DNA from: Betaproteobacteria bacterium
GTDB taxonomy: Bacteria; Pseudomonadota; Gammaproteobacteria; Burkholderiales; Burkholderiaceae_F
Reading direction: 5' to 3'
NCBI GenBank assembly: GCA_016861185.1
Contig: BOKW01000004.1
Span: 248,001-312,000, forward strand
DNA: 64,000 nt
Position 1 is the stretch's first letter. Each line of letters starts with the position of its first letter. The notes under the pieces were generated by a model. It did no database searches and was not told where the DNA came from. It saw nothing but the letters and a program-made list of their open reading frames with translations. Made by a program: the position numbers and the translations under genes. Below are positions 26,328 through 34,191 of this stretch, one piece after another.

Positions 26328-27524
26328 ATGATCGAATTCCGCCTGCCCTCCCTCGGCGCCGACATGGACGAGGGCAAGCTGTTGCAGTGGCTGGTCAGGC
26401 CCGGCGACCGGGTGCAGAAGGGGCAAATCGTCTGCATCGTCGACACGGCGAAGGCCGCGATCGACGTCGAGTGCTGGCACGACGGCACCGTGCATGCGCT
26501 GCTCACCGAGCCGGGCACGACGATCCCGGTCGGCACGCTGATGGCGGTTTTGCGCGAGCCGGGCGAAGCGGTCGAAGCGGTCGATGCCTGGCTCGCGCAG
26601 CAGGCGAAAGCGAAGCCGGCGCCGGTCGCGGCTGCGCCGGTCGCGGCTGCGCCGATCGCCGCACCGGTCGCAGCGCCGGTCACCGCCGTTGCGGCGGCGG
26701 CGGAGCGCAAGCGCATCTCACCCGCCGCGCGCAAGCGCGCCGCCGAACTCGGCATCGATCCCGACCGCGTCGCGCCCGGCGCGGACGGCACGGTGTCACT
26801 CGAAGACGTCGAACGCGCGGCGAAGCCTGCCGCGCCGGCGGACCGCGCGGCCGAGATGCGCAAGGTCATCGCCGCGGCGATGGCGCGCTCCAAGCGCGAG
26901 ATCCCGCACTACTACCTCGCCGAGGACGTGCCGCTCGCCGCGGCGATGGAATGGCTGGCGGAACGCAACGCGCAACGCAGCGTCACCGAACGGCTGCTGC
27001 TCGCGCCGCTGCTGCTGAAGGCGGTCGCGAGCGCCCTGCAACGCTATCCCGAATTCAACGGCTACTTCCGCGACGGCGCCTTCGAGCGCGGCGCCGGCAT
27101 CCACATCGGCGTGGCGATCTCGCTGCGCGCCGGCGGCCTCGTCACGCCGGCGCTGCACGACGTCGATCGCAAGGACGTCGCCACCGTCAATCGCGAACTG
27201 CTCGATCTCACGCAGCGCGCGCGCGCCGGTTCGCTGAAGCTCGCCGAGCTGACCGACGCGACGATCACCGTGACGAGCCTCGGCGACCAGGGCGTGGCCT
27301 CCGTCTTCGGCGTCATCTTTCCGCCGCAGGTCGCGATCGTCGGCTTCGGTCGCGTCGTCGAGCGGCCGTGGGCCGTCGACGGCCAGGTGCGCACGGTGCC
27401 GGTCGTCAGCGCCACGCTCGCCGCCGATCATCGCGCGAGCGACGGCCACCGCGGCGGGCTGCTGCTGGCGGCCATCCGCGACCGCTTGCAGGAGCCCAAC
27501 CAACTTGCGAAGGGGGCCGAGTGA
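26328..27524 (+). CDS. dihydrolipoamide acyltransferase (E2)
   Basis: A 398-residue E2 component. Residues 1-78 form the lipoyl domain with lipoyl Lys42 in VDTAKAAIDVE (the usual ETDKA is varied to DTAKA). An Ala/Pro-rich linker follows (~90-122). The peripheral-subunit-binding domain is at ~126-162 (RISPAARKRAAELGIDPDRV). The catalytic domain (~168-398) ends with the active-site His368 in DHRASDG (usual HRxxDG). It would pass the acyl group from E1 to CoA. No E3 (lipoamide dehydrogenase) is encoded nearby, so one must be shared from elsewhere. Its stop overlaps the ACP start by 4 bp. Confidence 0.92.
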   Translation: MIEFRLPSLGADMDEGKLLQWLVRPGDRVQKGQIVCIVDTAKAAIDVECWHDGTVHALLTEPGTTIPVGTLMAVLREPGEAVEAVDAWLAQQAKAKPAPVAAAPVAAAPIAAPVAAPVTAVAAAAERKRISPAARKRAAELGIDPDRVAPGADGTVSLEDVERAAKPAAPADRAAEMRKVIAAAMARSKREIPHYYLAEDVPLAAAMEWLAERNAQRSVTERLLLAPLLLKAVASALQRYPEFNGYFRDGAFERGAGIHIGVAISLRAGGLVTPALHDVDRKDVATVNRELLDLTQRARAGSLKLAELTDATITVTSLGDQGVASVFGVIFPPQVAIVGFGRVVERPWAVDGQVRTVPVVSATLAADHRASDGHRGGLLLAAIRDRLQEPNQLAKGAE

Positions 27525-27769
27525 ACCGCGACGAACTGAAGCAGGCGATCGTCCAGACGCTCGCGACGATCGCGCCCGAAATCGACGCCGAAGCGCTGAA
27601 GGCGGACAAGCCGCTGCGCGATCAGGTCGACCTCGATTCGGCCGACTGGCTGAACTTCCTCGTCGCGCTGCACGCGCGCACCGGCGTCGACATCCCGGAC
27701 GCCGACGCGGCGAAGCTCGCGACGCTCGACAAGCTGGTCGACTACTGCGGGCGGAAGCTGGGCGCCTGA
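27521..27769 (+). CDS. acyl carrier protein coupled to E2
   Basis: An 82-residue acyl-carrier-protein-like protein, mostly helical and acidic. The phosphopantetheine Ser lies in DQVDLDSADWLNFLVAL (DSA in place of the common DSL). GTG 27521 overlaps the E2 stop (GTGA), so translation is coupled. ACPs are not standard members of 2-oxoacid dehydrogenase operons. It might receive acyl groups from this E2 or from the acyl ligase at the head of the operon, or serve lipoate/octanoate supply for E2. These are inferences; the ACP family call is firm. Confidence 0.85.
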   Translation: MNRDELKQAIVQTLATIAPEIDAEALKADKPLRDQVDLDSADWLNFLVALHARTGVDIPDADAAKLATLDKLVDYCGRKLGA

Positions 27770-27807
27770 TTCCGCGGGGTTCGGCCGCGACGACCGAATC
27801 GTTCGCG

Positions 27808-28533
27808 CTACGGACTCACTTCGAGCCGGTTGACGACCCTGTCGACCGCGAACAGCGCCCAGGCGTCGAACTCCGCGCGGCGCCGCTGGGCATCGCTGCG
27901 CACCTGGCCTTCGAGCGTGATGACGTAGTTCTCGACCCGCGCGGCGATCCGGTCGGACTCGACGAGCGGATCCATCTCCAGCACGAGCCGCAGCGCGTCG
28001 GCGACTTCGTCCTCGTTGTCCTCTTCGGGCGGATCGACCTCGAGGGAATTGATGACGTCGCGGCATCCGGGCGTCCACCACGCGAGCACGCCCGCAATGC
28101 GCTTGTGCGACAGGCTGATCACGTCGCCTTCGAGCGTGACGATGCCGCGGTCGACCGCGATCTCGATGGCACCCGCGCCGGTGTGGCCCGCGTCGCGCAG
28201 CGTCTCGACGCGGTCCCCGGCGTGCACGCGGATCGTGCAGTTCTTCAACTCGGGCTGGCTCAGCAGGAAGGCGCACAGCGAGTCGCGGATCGCGCCGTCG
28301 CCCTTCGTTTGCGCGGGAACGACGTGCAGCCGGTCGACGATGCCGCGGATGTCTTCGACTCCGGCCGCCAGCTCGAGCGCAAGCTTCTTCGCGGCTATAT
28401 CTTCGACGTCGCCCTCCAGGACGACGGCGCCTTCGACGAAGTCGATGCGGATCGGGTGGCGGTGCAGGTTGATCCGCGGCTCCCGTTCGAGCAGACCTTG
28501 CACCTTCTTGATGACGGCCTTCTTGTCGGGCAT
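27808..28533 (-). CDS. BON-domain protein with three BON repeats
   Basis: A 241-residue protein with repeated BON modules: INLHRHPIRIDFVEGAVVLEGDVEDI (1), CTIRVHAGDRVETLRDAGHTGAGAIEIAVDRGIVTLEGDVISL broken over residues ~95-140 (2), and IAARVENYVITLEGQVRSDAQRRRAE near the C-terminus (3). There is no signal peptide, unlike OsmY. BON domains are thought to bind membranes or act in osmotic and envelope stress. A second ATG at 28602 is possible, but 28533 fits the domain start. It is convergent with the ACP gene across 38 bp. Confidence 0.83.
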   Translation of the reverse strand: MPDKKAVIKKVQGLLEREPRINLHRHPIRIDFVEGAVVLEGDVEDIAAKKLALELAAGVEDIRGIVDRLHVVPAQTKGDGAIRDSLCAFLLSQPELKNCTIRVHAGDRVETLRDAGHTGAGAIEIAVDRGIVTLEGDVISLSHKRIAGVLAWWTPGCRDVINSLEVDPPEEDNEDEVADALRLVLEMDPLVESDRIAARVENYVITLEGQVRSDAQRRRAEFDAWALFAVDRVVNRLEVSP

Positions 28534-28602
28534 CGGTTCGATCTCCGTGGGGCCGATCCGGTGACGGCGCCGCGCGTCGCGCGCGGTGGCCTGCGCCGCC
28601 AC

Positions 28603-29133
28603 CTACACGGGAGCGTAGTCGAGCGGCCAACGCGCCGCGAGAAAGGCGATCACGTTCAGGTCGGCCCCGGACGACCTGTAGGTCCACACCGATGCGCCGG
28701 ACTGCAGTTTGGCAAGCTTCTTCGGCCGCAAGTTGACCGCGTGCGGCGGCAGATGACGCGCATTCAGCGTCGCGGCATCTTCGGCGTGCGCCCGGTCGTC
28801 CCGGTAAAAGAGCCATTCGCGAACGAACGCATCTTGCAGTCGTTCGAGCTCGTGGCACAGCGCTTCCGGAATCGGCCCGCGCTCGATCGGAATCTCGCCG
28901 TCGGCCGCAACGATCAGCCAGCGTCCGTGCACGTCGTTCTGCACGGAGCGGAAAAAGACCGCGTCTTCCTTCGCGTAATAGTCCTCGAGCGCGAAGAAGC
29001 ACGCCGGCTGGGTCTGGCCACGCATGCCGGTGAACCAGCCGTAGACGTGATGGCCCTGCACGAGCCAGAACGCCGCGCACAGCAGGCCGGCCCCGTGCGG
29101 TGCGTAAGTGACGTGAACGTGCGGTTCGATCAT
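28603..29133 (-). CDS. conserved-looking hypothetical protein
   Basis: A 176-residue cytosolic protein starting at ATG 29133 with AGGAGGTCACG upstream. No family is recognised. It is rich in aromatic and acidic residues (VHVTYAPHGAGLLCAAFWLVQGHHVYGWFTG, ACFFALEDYYAKEDAVFFRSV, VREWLFYRDDRAHAEDAA) and ends ADLNVIAFLAARWPLDYAPV. The HGRWLIVAADGEIPI strand and later helices suggest an alpha/beta fold. It lies between the BON gene (70-nt gap) and the repeat-filled region before the HPF gene. The preferred start excludes an upstream open stretch that is formed by intergenic repeats. Confidence 0.65.
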   Translation of the reverse strand: MIEPHVHVTYAPHGAGLLCAAFWLVQGHHVYGWFTGMRGQTQPACFFALEDYYAKEDAVFFRSVQNDVHGRWLIVAADGEIPIERGPIPEALCHELERLQDAFVREWLFYRDDRAHAEDAATLNARHLPPHAVNLRPKKLAKLQSGASVWTYRSSGADLNVIAFLAARWPLDYAPV

Positions 29134-29180
29134 CGTGACCTCCTGCTTCCATCCAGCTCGTCGCCGCGTACAGCGTCTCT

Positions 29181-29217
29181 TTTTTCCCCTTGTAAACGGG
29201 GGATCGAGGGGGAGATC
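29181..29217. repeat. CCCCTT..AAGGGG-type palindromic repeat, copy 1
   Basis: TTTTTCCCCTTGTAAACGGGGGATCGAGGGGGAGATC. One of four related G/C-tract palindromes in the window (others at 29248-29283, 29337-29380 and 43641-43680), all with a CCCC-CTTT core, a short A/T loop and a G-run followed by a second G-run about 6 bp on. Confidence 0.75.
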
Positions 29218-29225
29218 CGATTCAC

Positions 29226-29242
29226 ACGCACCAAAGGTGCGT
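29226..29242. repeat. perfect 7-bp hairpin between repeat copies
   Basis: ACGCACC and GGTGCGT flank an AAA loop. The hairpin lies between two G/C-tract palindromes in the 249-bp gap before the hypothetical gene, and could act as a terminator or 3'-end stabiliser on either strand. Confidence 0.6.
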
Positions 29243-29247
29243 CCGTC

Positions 29248-29283
29248 TTCCTCCCCCTTTTGCAAAGGGGGACCCAGGGGGCT
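29248..29283. repeat. CCCCTT..AAGGGG-type palindromic repeat, copy 2
   Basis: The clearest copy: CCCCCTTTTGCAAAGGGGG is a near-perfect palindrome, followed by ACCCAGGGGG. Same family as the copies at 29181, 29337 and 43641. Confidence 0.8.
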
Positions 29284-29336
29284 TTCGCGGGCGCCGCGAC
29301 CCGGATCCACGCTTCGACCGCTTGCGGGCATCTCAG

Positions 29337-29380
29337 AATCCCCCCGTCGCCCTTTACGAAGGGGGGGCCGTTGAGGGAGC
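29337..29380. repeat. CCCCTT..AAGGGG-type palindromic repeat, copy 3
   Basis: AATCCCCCCGTCGCCCTTTACGAAGGGGGGG core plus GAGGGAGCC, ending 3 bp before the stop codon of the HPF-cold-shock gene, where it may act as a terminator for that minus-strand gene. Confidence 0.75.
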
Positions 29381-29382
29381 CA

Positions 29383-29925
29383 TCACGCGCCGTGCTTGCC
29401 GACGCTGACGCGCTTGGCCTGCGGGCCTTCGTCGGCCATCTCTTCGATGAACTGCACGGGCGTGCCCGGTTCGAGGCGATCGAAGTCGGGGTGCGCGACG
29501 TTGGTGCGGCTGAAGTACAGCTCGCGGCCGTCGGCGGTCTCGATGAAGCCGTAGCCTTCGCCGGGGAACACGCGCGCGACCCTGCCGTGCTGCGCGACCT
29601 CGTGCACCTTGACGTCGCCGCGCTGTTCCCGAATCACCTCCTCGAGCTGGCGTTTGGCCGAGTCGAACGCGTCGCGCAGCGCCACGTACACGTCCTCGCG
29701 ATGGTCGCGCGTGACGACGATCTCCCTGCCGGGCACGCGCAGGTCGAGTCGGACCGTGAACTCGCGGCCCTGCTGATGGTGCTTGCGCGTCTGCTCGACG
29801 GCCACGCGGCAGCTCGTCATCCGCGGATAGAACTGCTCGAGCTTGGCGGCGCGCTCGCGGATGTCGGCTTCGAGCGCGTCCGAATGCTCCATCTGGCGCA
29901 TCGTGATCTGCGGTGGAACTTGCAT
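29383..29925 (-). CDS. ribosome-associated HPF/RaiA domain fused to a cold-shock domain
   Basis: A 180-residue fusion. Residues 1-105 resemble the HPF/RaiA ribosome-hibernation domain (VPPQITMRQMEHSDALEADIRERAAKLEQF, RKHHQQGREFTVRLDLRVPGREIVV, EDVYVALRDAFDSAKRQL). Residues ~118-178 are a cold-shock domain (GRVARVFPGEGYGFIETADG, ELYFSRTNVAHPDFDRLEPGTPVQF) with the RNP-like GYGFIE motif. It likely binds the ribosome and RNA during stress or dormancy. AAGGAAGGT precedes ATG 29925. Such fusions are seen in proteobacteria beside stress genes, as here. Confidence 0.9.
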   Translation of the reverse strand: MQVPPQITMRQMEHSDALEADIRERAAKLEQFYPRMTSCRVAVEQTRKHHQQGREFTVRLDLRVPGREIVVTRDHREDVYVALRDAFDSAKRQLEEVIREQRGDVKVHEVAQHGRVARVFPGEGYGFIETADGRELYFSRTNVAHPDFDRLEPGTPVQFIEEMADEGPQAKRVSVGKHGA

Positions 29926-30090
29926 CGGCCACCTTCCTTTCGTCGCTTCGCCGCGGTCGCCGTCGCCGGAGCACAGAGCAGCACCGAGCCCATGCGATCG
30001 AGATCGCGCAGATGATCAGCCACCGGAGTCGCCGAGGACGGAGCCGGCAGCTTCGCGCGTGCGCCGGGTCGGCGCACTACGCCCGCCGGC

Positions 30091-30573
30091 TCAGCGCGCC
30101 CAGTTAACGCGCAGCAGGTTCTCTTCCTTGTTGTAGCGAAACTCCAGTTCGCCCTTGTACGCGGCATGGACTGCCTCGCCGATATCGCGCGCCAGATGGG
30201 TGTCGGTCGTCGTGATCTGCACGCCGCCTTCGACGTCCTCGATCCCCATGATCCGTTCGAGCGGATGCTCGGCCTTCTCGTGCGCTTCGCGATTGCGCGC
30301 CAGGTGCACGATCTCGTCGCGATGCGCTGCGAAGAAGTCGCCTTTCAGCGTCACGTAACCCGCGGGAAACCGGTCATGGATCCGATGGCACGCCGGGCAA
30401 AGCGCTTCGTGCGCTTCGGACGGCGCCGTCGTCCATTGCCAGCGGCCGCCCTCATAGACGGCTCCGCAATCCGGACAGCGCGTCGGTTCCGGCAGTTTCT
30501 TGTGGGACTTGTAGCTGTCATGAATGAAGTCCTGGCGCAGTTCCTCGCGCCAACCGCCGTGTTTGGTTTTCAT
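30091..30573 (-). CDS. BCAM0308-like zinc-ribbon protein
   Basis: A 160-residue protein with KTKHGGWREELRQDFIHDSYKSHKKLPEPTRC at its N-terminus (cited in two parts: KTKHGGWREELRQ, then SYKSHKKLPEPTRC), then two CxxC pairs (CPDCGAVY and CPACHRIHDRFP) forming a zinc ribbon, and a C-terminal domain (GGVQITTTDTHLARDIGEAV, GELEFRYNKEENLLRVNW) like the NMD3-type fold. This resembles the BCAM0308 family of Burkholderia, known to be induced at low oxygen; biochemical function is not established. An FNR-type box and CTATGG -10 element lie upstream, in agreement. Confidence 0.8.
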   Translation of the reverse strand: MKTKHGGWREELRQDFIHDSYKSHKKLPEPTRCPDCGAVYEGGRWQWTTAPSEAHEALCPACHRIHDRFPAGYVTLKGDFFAAHRDEIVHLARNREAHEKAEHPLERIMGIEDVEGGVQITTTDTHLARDIGEAVHAAYKGELEFRYNKEENLLRVNWAR

Positions 30574-30603
30574 CGTCTTCCTCGACTGCTGCTCACCAAT
30601 CCA

Positions 30604-30643
30604 CCATAGTCGCGCGCACGCCGGAACCGATGATTCCGGTCAA
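30604..30643 (-). promoter_or_regulatory. FNR/ANR-type box and -10 for the BCAM0308-like gene
   Basis: On the minus strand, TTGACCGGAATCAT (30643-30630) is followed by CTATGG (30609-30604), 27.5 bp from the box centre. The surrounding CTATGGTGGAT is nearly the same as the -10 region of the lipoprotein promoter near 20154, supporting a shared promoter design. Confidence 0.65.
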
Positions 30644-30820
30644 GCGCAGCGGCATCGGGCCGGCGCACCCGCCGCGCCGGCCGCGTTGCGCCGCGCGAAG
30701 CGTGCTGTCACCGATGCGCGCCCCTTGCGGCCGCGTCGGCTGCAGACCGTGCAGCCATGAACGCAAAGGATCCGCTGCAACGGGGTCACCGTTTCCGGTG
30801 CGCGGTGTGCGAAGCGCTCG

Positions 30821-31285
30821 TCAGTGCACGGCGGCCGTTTCCTCCAGACGCTGCCGAACGTAGCGGCCGACCAATAGCGCCGCCGGGTACATCACCTGCT
30901 CCTCCGTCTGTGCGTGCAGCGTCAGCGCGTGCGCGAAGGCGACGATGTCGTCGCGGCCGGCACGCCGGGCCGCGGCCGCCAGCCGGTGGAGCGCGCCGAC
31001 GATCGCCTTGTGCTCGGCGAGCATCGTCGGCAGCTCGGCCGCAAGGCGGTCGGTCAGCTTGAGCACGTCCGCCATGTCCGGCGTGACTTCGCCCTGCGCG
31101 AGCGGCAGCAGCAGACCCAGCGCAGGCAGTGCGAACTCGTCCTCCTTGACGAAGTGCGGATGCATCAGCGCGGCGAGCGCCTTGGCCGCTTCGCCGACTT
31201 CGCCGCCGGCTTGCGTCGCCCGGCGTAGGCGTTCATGCAGTTCTTCGTGCTCCTCGCGGAGCGGAAGCGGGATCTCGAGTTTCAT
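30821..31285 (-). CDS. hemerythrin-like protein
   Basis: A 154-residue hemerythrin HHE-type protein. The diiron-site pattern is visible: LREEHEELHERLRR (His and Glu), LMHPHFVKEDEFALPAL (H-x-x-x-E), LAEHKAIVGALHRL, and LTLHAQTEEQVMYPAAL (His, Glu). The fold is an all-helical bundle. Roles in O2, NO or redox sensing or iron repair (as in RIC/YtfE) are known for the family; which applies here is unknown. Start ATG 31285 follows GGGAGGACCGCG. An FNR-type box about 120 bp upstream suggests induction at low oxygen. Confidence 0.87.
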   Translation of the reverse strand: MKLEIPLPLREEHEELHERLRRATQAGGEVGEAAKALAALMHPHFVKEDEFALPALGLLLPLAQGEVTPDMADVLKLTDRLAAELPTMLAEHKAIVGALHRLAAAARRAGRDDIVAFAHALTLHAQTEEQVMYPAALLVGRYVRQRLEETAAVH

Positions 31286-31370
31286 CGCGGTCCTCCCTTT
31301 CGGCATTCACGTCCGGAGCACCGTCTTGCCGCCGGTCTTCGCATCGGCAGCGGCGCCGACACCGGCGGAT

Positions 31371-31420
31371 CCCTAGTCCAGCCTCGTCCGCGCGACACTG
31401 CCGGTCTTGATGGCCGTCAA
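31371..31420 (-). promoter_or_regulatory. FNR/ANR-type box before the hemerythrin gene
   Basis: On the minus strand, TTGACGGCCATCAA (31420-31407), a full match to TTGAY-N4-RTCAA. The CTAGGG -10-like element (31376-31371) starts 37.5 bp from the centre, one helical turn further than in the other promoters, so the -10 is less certain than the box. Confidence 0.6.
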
Positions 31421-31534
31421 TTTCCCGCGGCCGGCTCACGCGTTCGCGCGAGCGCACGCCGGGCGCCTCGATCGCACCGCGCAGATTGCGGCCCATTCGG
31501 CGCGAAGTCGGCCGATCCTCCGCTCGACGTCCGC

Positions 31535-31804
31535 TCAGGGGTCTGTCGCAGGCGCCGGCCGGCACCAGATCAACTCGCCGTCGCGCCAGACCTCGCGGAC
31601 GCGATGCAGCGGGACTTCGTGCACCGAGCCCTCCGCTTCGATCGCGGTGAAGCGGGCGTGATCCGCCGGATCGAATTCGATGCGCGCGAACGGCACGCGT
31701 ACGACGGCGTGTGCGACGCGATCCCAGTAGCCGATGGTGAACTCGCCGCGGCCGAATTCGGGGTCCCAGTGGATGCGCGCGAGCAGCGCGTGAATCGGGG
31801 TCAT
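31535..31804 (-). CDS. MJ1316-type RNA cyclic-end recognition domain protein (DUF504)
   Basis: An 89-residue single-domain protein matching DUF504/MJ1316: MTPIHALLARIHWDPEFG, then FTIGYWDRV...VVRVPFARIEF, and VHEVPLHRVREVWRDGELIW, a five-strand beta pattern with the conserved PLHRVREV. The domain has been proposed to recognise 2',3'-cyclic phosphate RNA ends. It lies directly downstream (14 nt) of the PrimPol gene, in the same direction, suggesting a shared nucleic-acid end or repair context (inference). Confidence 0.85.
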   Translation of the reverse strand: MTPIHALLARIHWDPEFGRGEFTIGYWDRVAHAVVRVPFARIEFDPADHARFTAIEAEGSVHEVPLHRVREVWRDGELIWCRPAPATDP

Positions 31805-31818
31805 TGCCAAACGCGCGT

Positions 31819-32625
31819 TCAACCGGCCGCACCCGCTTCGCGCTCGTGCAGCCGCGCGATGCTCGCCACGACGCGCGCGACCTCGTCGTCGGGCAAGGGC
31901 GGCCGGCAGCGCATGCGGTTCCACGCGAGCAGGAGTTCGAGCGCGACTTCGGGATCGACCCCGCGCCACAGCAGGTGGCCGCTCAGCGAAGCGAGCGTGT
32001 TGTTGCGTTCGCCTTCGACCACGCCCTCGCGGACCAGCCGGCGCCAGTGCGCGAGCGGATGACCCGACGGCGAGGCGCCGCGCAGCAGTGCCACGAACCA
32101 CGCGGGCAGCGCCGCCGGCGCGAGCGCGTCCGGCGCGCGCCCCTTGACCCACGCGTAGCGCCGGCCGCTCGGGTGAATCGAAGGCGGCGCGACGACGCAG
32201 CCGCCCTCCCCTCTGAGATCGATGCCCCCGCGGAGGCCGACGCGGTTGTGCATCGCTGCGTCGGCTAGCGCGAAGTAGAGATGCCGGCCACCCCCGCCGG
32301 TCGTCGCTTCGACCGTCGTCGGCAGCGCCTCGTGCGCGCGTTCGAGTTCGCGCAGGCTGTCGAGCCCGCCGTGCCGTGCATCGACGTCGACGACGACGAT
32401 GCTCGAGACGCGGCCGGTGACGATGCCGATGTTTGCATCGGGCCAGCGCGCGAACCATGCCGCGATCTCGCCGCCGTCGGCAATGCGCTGCTGGAACTCG
32501 AGCCACGGCACGAGCGGCCGCTTGCCGCCCGGCTCGATCGGGATCGGCGACCAGCCGCGCGCGGCGTAGGCGAGCGCTGCGGCTTCGCAGCCTGTCGCCT
32601 CGTTCGACAGCCGCCGGCTAGGCAT
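31819..32625 (-). CDS. bifunctional primase/polymerase (PrimPol) domain protein
   Basis: A 268-residue protein with the prim-pol domain of archaeo-eukaryotic primase type: AALAYAARGWSPIPIEPGGKRPLVPW, GIVTGRVSSIVVVDVDARHGG (catalytic DVD), TTVEATTGGGGRHLYFAL (GGRHLYF), GIDLRGEGGCVVAPPSIHPSGRRYAW, plus a C-terminal helical primase-associated part (GERNNTLASLSGHLLWRG, PPLPDDEVARVVASI). These proteins are usually on phages and plasmids, but no other mobile gene is nearby. ATG 32625 overlaps the end of the thioredoxin-like gene by 8 bp. It may be a domesticated phage primase or a repair enzyme. Confidence 0.9.
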   Translation of the reverse strand: MPSRRLSNEATGCEAAALAYAARGWSPIPIEPGGKRPLVPWLEFQQRIADGGEIAAWFARWPDANIGIVTGRVSSIVVVDVDARHGGLDSLRELERAHEALPTTVEATTGGGGRHLYFALADAAMHNRVGLRGGIDLRGEGGCVVAPPSIHPSGRRYAWVKGRAPDALAPAALPAWFVALLRGASPSGHPLAHWRRLVREGVVEGERNNTLASLSGHLLWRGVDPEVALELLLAWNRMRCRPPLPDDEVARVVASIARLHEREAGAAG

Positions 32626-33196
32626 ACGCCGGCGCATGGCCCGGGGTCCACTTGATGCTGCAGCCCATGCTCGGCTGCTGGTCGGTCGGTACAGGTCGGC
32701 CGGCCAGCAGCGCATCGGCGGCGGCGCGCAGATCGGCGCCGCTGACCGGCACGTTCGAACCCGGCCGGCTGGCGTCGAAGCGGCCCCGGTAGACGAGCCT
32801 GCGTTCGCGGTCGAACAGGAAGAAGTCGGGCGTGCAGATCGCCTCGTACGCGCGCGCGGTCACCTGCGTTTCGTCGTACAGGTACGGGAACGTGAATCCC
32901 GCGTTCTTCGCCTCCCGCGCCATCGCCTCCGGCGCGTCGTCCGGATAAGCTGCCGCGTCGTTGGCGCTGATCGCGACGATCGCCAGCCCCTTCGACCCGT
33001 ATTCGCGCGCGAACGCGGCGAAGCCGGCGCGCACGTGCTTGACGTAGGGGCAGTGGTTGCAGATGAACGCGACGAGCAGCGCAGGGCTGGCGGAGAAATC
33101 CGCGAGCCCGACGATGCGGCCGCTCACGATGTCGGGCAGCGCGAAGTCCGGGGCGCGCGTTCCGAGTTCGATCATGCGGGACTGTCTCAGTGCCAT
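32618..33196 (-). CDS. thioredoxin-fold, AhpC/TSA-like protein
   Basis: A 192-residue protein of the thioredoxin-like 'redoxin' family: LGTRAPDFALPDIVSG, then VAFICNHCPYVKHVRAGFAAFAREY with the CNHC active-site pair, AIVAISANDAAAYPDDAPEAM, and TPDFFLFDRERRLVYRGRFD. The C-terminal TDQQPSMGCSIKW is typical of this group. No signal peptide, so cytosolic. It probably acts as a thiol oxidoreductase or peroxiredoxin. GAGGAGGC precedes ATG 33196. It is the first of a three-gene minus-strand run with PrimPol and the DUF504 protein. Confidence 0.88.
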   Translation of the reverse strand: MALRQSRMIELGTRAPDFALPDIVSGRIVGLADFSASPALLVAFICNHCPYVKHVRAGFAAFAREYGSKGLAIVAISANDAAAYPDDAPEAMAREAKNAGFTFPYLYDETQVTARAYEAICTPDFFLFDRERRLVYRGRFDASRPGSNVPVSGADLRAAADALLAGRPVPTDQQPSMGCSIKWTPGHAPAYA

Positions 33197-33284
33197 TCGT
33201 GCCTCCTCGCCGGATCGTTCGAACTCATGGTAGTCGGTGGCCCGACGGCCGCATAATCCGCGTCCACGCGCGGTCCCGCACGTC

Positions 33285-34094
33285 ATGACCACCGAATCGC
33301 CGTCCCTGCCCTGGCCGAAAGCGACGCTCGCGCGCTTGCGCGGGCTGCTATGCGACATCGACGGCACGATCACCTCCGACGGCCGGCTGTCCGCCGCCGC
33401 CTATGGCGCGCTCGAGGCGCTGCAGTCGGCGGGGTTGTTGGTCATCCCCGTCACGGGACGCCCGGCCGGCTGGTGCGATCTGATCGCGCGCTTCTGGCCG
33501 GTGGCCGCGGTGGTCGGCGAGAACGGCGCCTTCTACTTCCGCTACGACCACGCGATGCGCCGGATGACGCGCCGCTACGCGCGCAGCGACGCCGAACGCG
33601 CGGCCGATCGCGCGCGGCTCGCCGAGATCGGCGCGCACGTGCTGCGCGCCGTGCCCGCCGCGCGGCTCGCCGCCGACCAAGCCTATCGCGAAGCCGATCT
33701 CGCGATCGACTATTGCGAGGACGTGGCGCCGCTGCCCGCGGACGAGGTGCAGCGGATCGTCGAGCTGCTCGCCGCGCAGGGGTTGACGGTTAAAGTCAGC
33801 TCGATCCACGTGAACGCGTGGTTCGGGCAGTACGACAAGCTGACGATGACGCGCCGGCTGATGCAGGAGCAGTTCGGCGTCGACCTCGAGCGCAGCCGCG
33901 AGGCGCTCGCCTTCGTCGGCGATTCGCCGAACGACGAGCCGATGTTCGCCTTCTTTCCCATTTCCGCCGCGGTCGCCAACATCGCGCACTTCGCCCATTC
34001 GCTCGTGCACAGGCCGGCGCACGTGACGGCCGAGGCCGAAGGCGCCGGTTTCGCCGAGTTCGCACAGCAACTGCTCGCCGCGCGCATGCGCTGA
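33285..34094 (+). CDS. HAD-superfamily IIB hydrolase
   Basis: A 269-residue HAD phosphatase of the type IIB (Cof-like) group: motif I LLCDIDGTITSDG, motif II VIPVTGRPAGWCD, the cap with AIDYCEDVAPLPADEVQ, motif III Lys in FGQYDKLTMTRRLM, and motif IV FVGDSPNDEPMFAFF. It resembles sucrose-phosphate or mannosyl-3-phosphoglycerate phosphatases, suggesting a sugar-phosphate substrate. ATG 33285 lacks a strong ribosome site. It is divergent from the thioredoxin-like gene. The substrate is not known. Confidence 0.87.
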   Translation: MTTESPSLPWPKATLARLRGLLCDIDGTITSDGRLSAAAYGALEALQSAGLLVIPVTGRPAGWCDLIARFWPVAAVVGENGAFYFRYDHAMRRMTRRYARSDAERAADRARLAEIGAHVLRAVPAARLAADQAYREADLAIDYCEDVAPLPADEVQRIVELLAAQGLTVKVSSIHVNAWFGQYDKLTMTRRLMQEQFGVDLERSREALAFVGDSPNDEPMFAFFPISAAVANIAHFAHSLVHRPAHVTAEAEGAGFAEFAQQLLAARMR

Positions 34095-34144
34095 CCCGCG
34101 CCCGGCGCGGCGCGGATCGGCATCGCGGAACGCGCCGGGCGAAC

Positions 34145-34158
34145 GTGACGCTCGTCAA
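34145..34158. promoter_or_regulatory. FNR/ANR-like box before gpsA
   Basis: GTGACGCTCGTCAA is one mismatch (first base) from TTGAY-N4-RTCAA. CCTAGC at 34179-34184 starts 27.5 bp from the box centre, which would place the transcript start at about the ATG of gpsA (34192), implying a leaderless or nearly leaderless mRNA. No ribosome site is seen before that ATG, in agreement. Confidence 0.5.
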
Positions 34159-34191
34159 CGAGCGCGCCGGCCCTTGCGCCTAGCATGCCTC

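Noticed and set aside
30757..31062. Small open frame with a CAVC motif (MNAKDPLQRGHRFRCAVC...)
   Set aside because: Overlaps the well-supported hemerythrin gene on the other strand for most of its length, has no ribosome site, and no family resemblance. A short peptide cannot be excluded.
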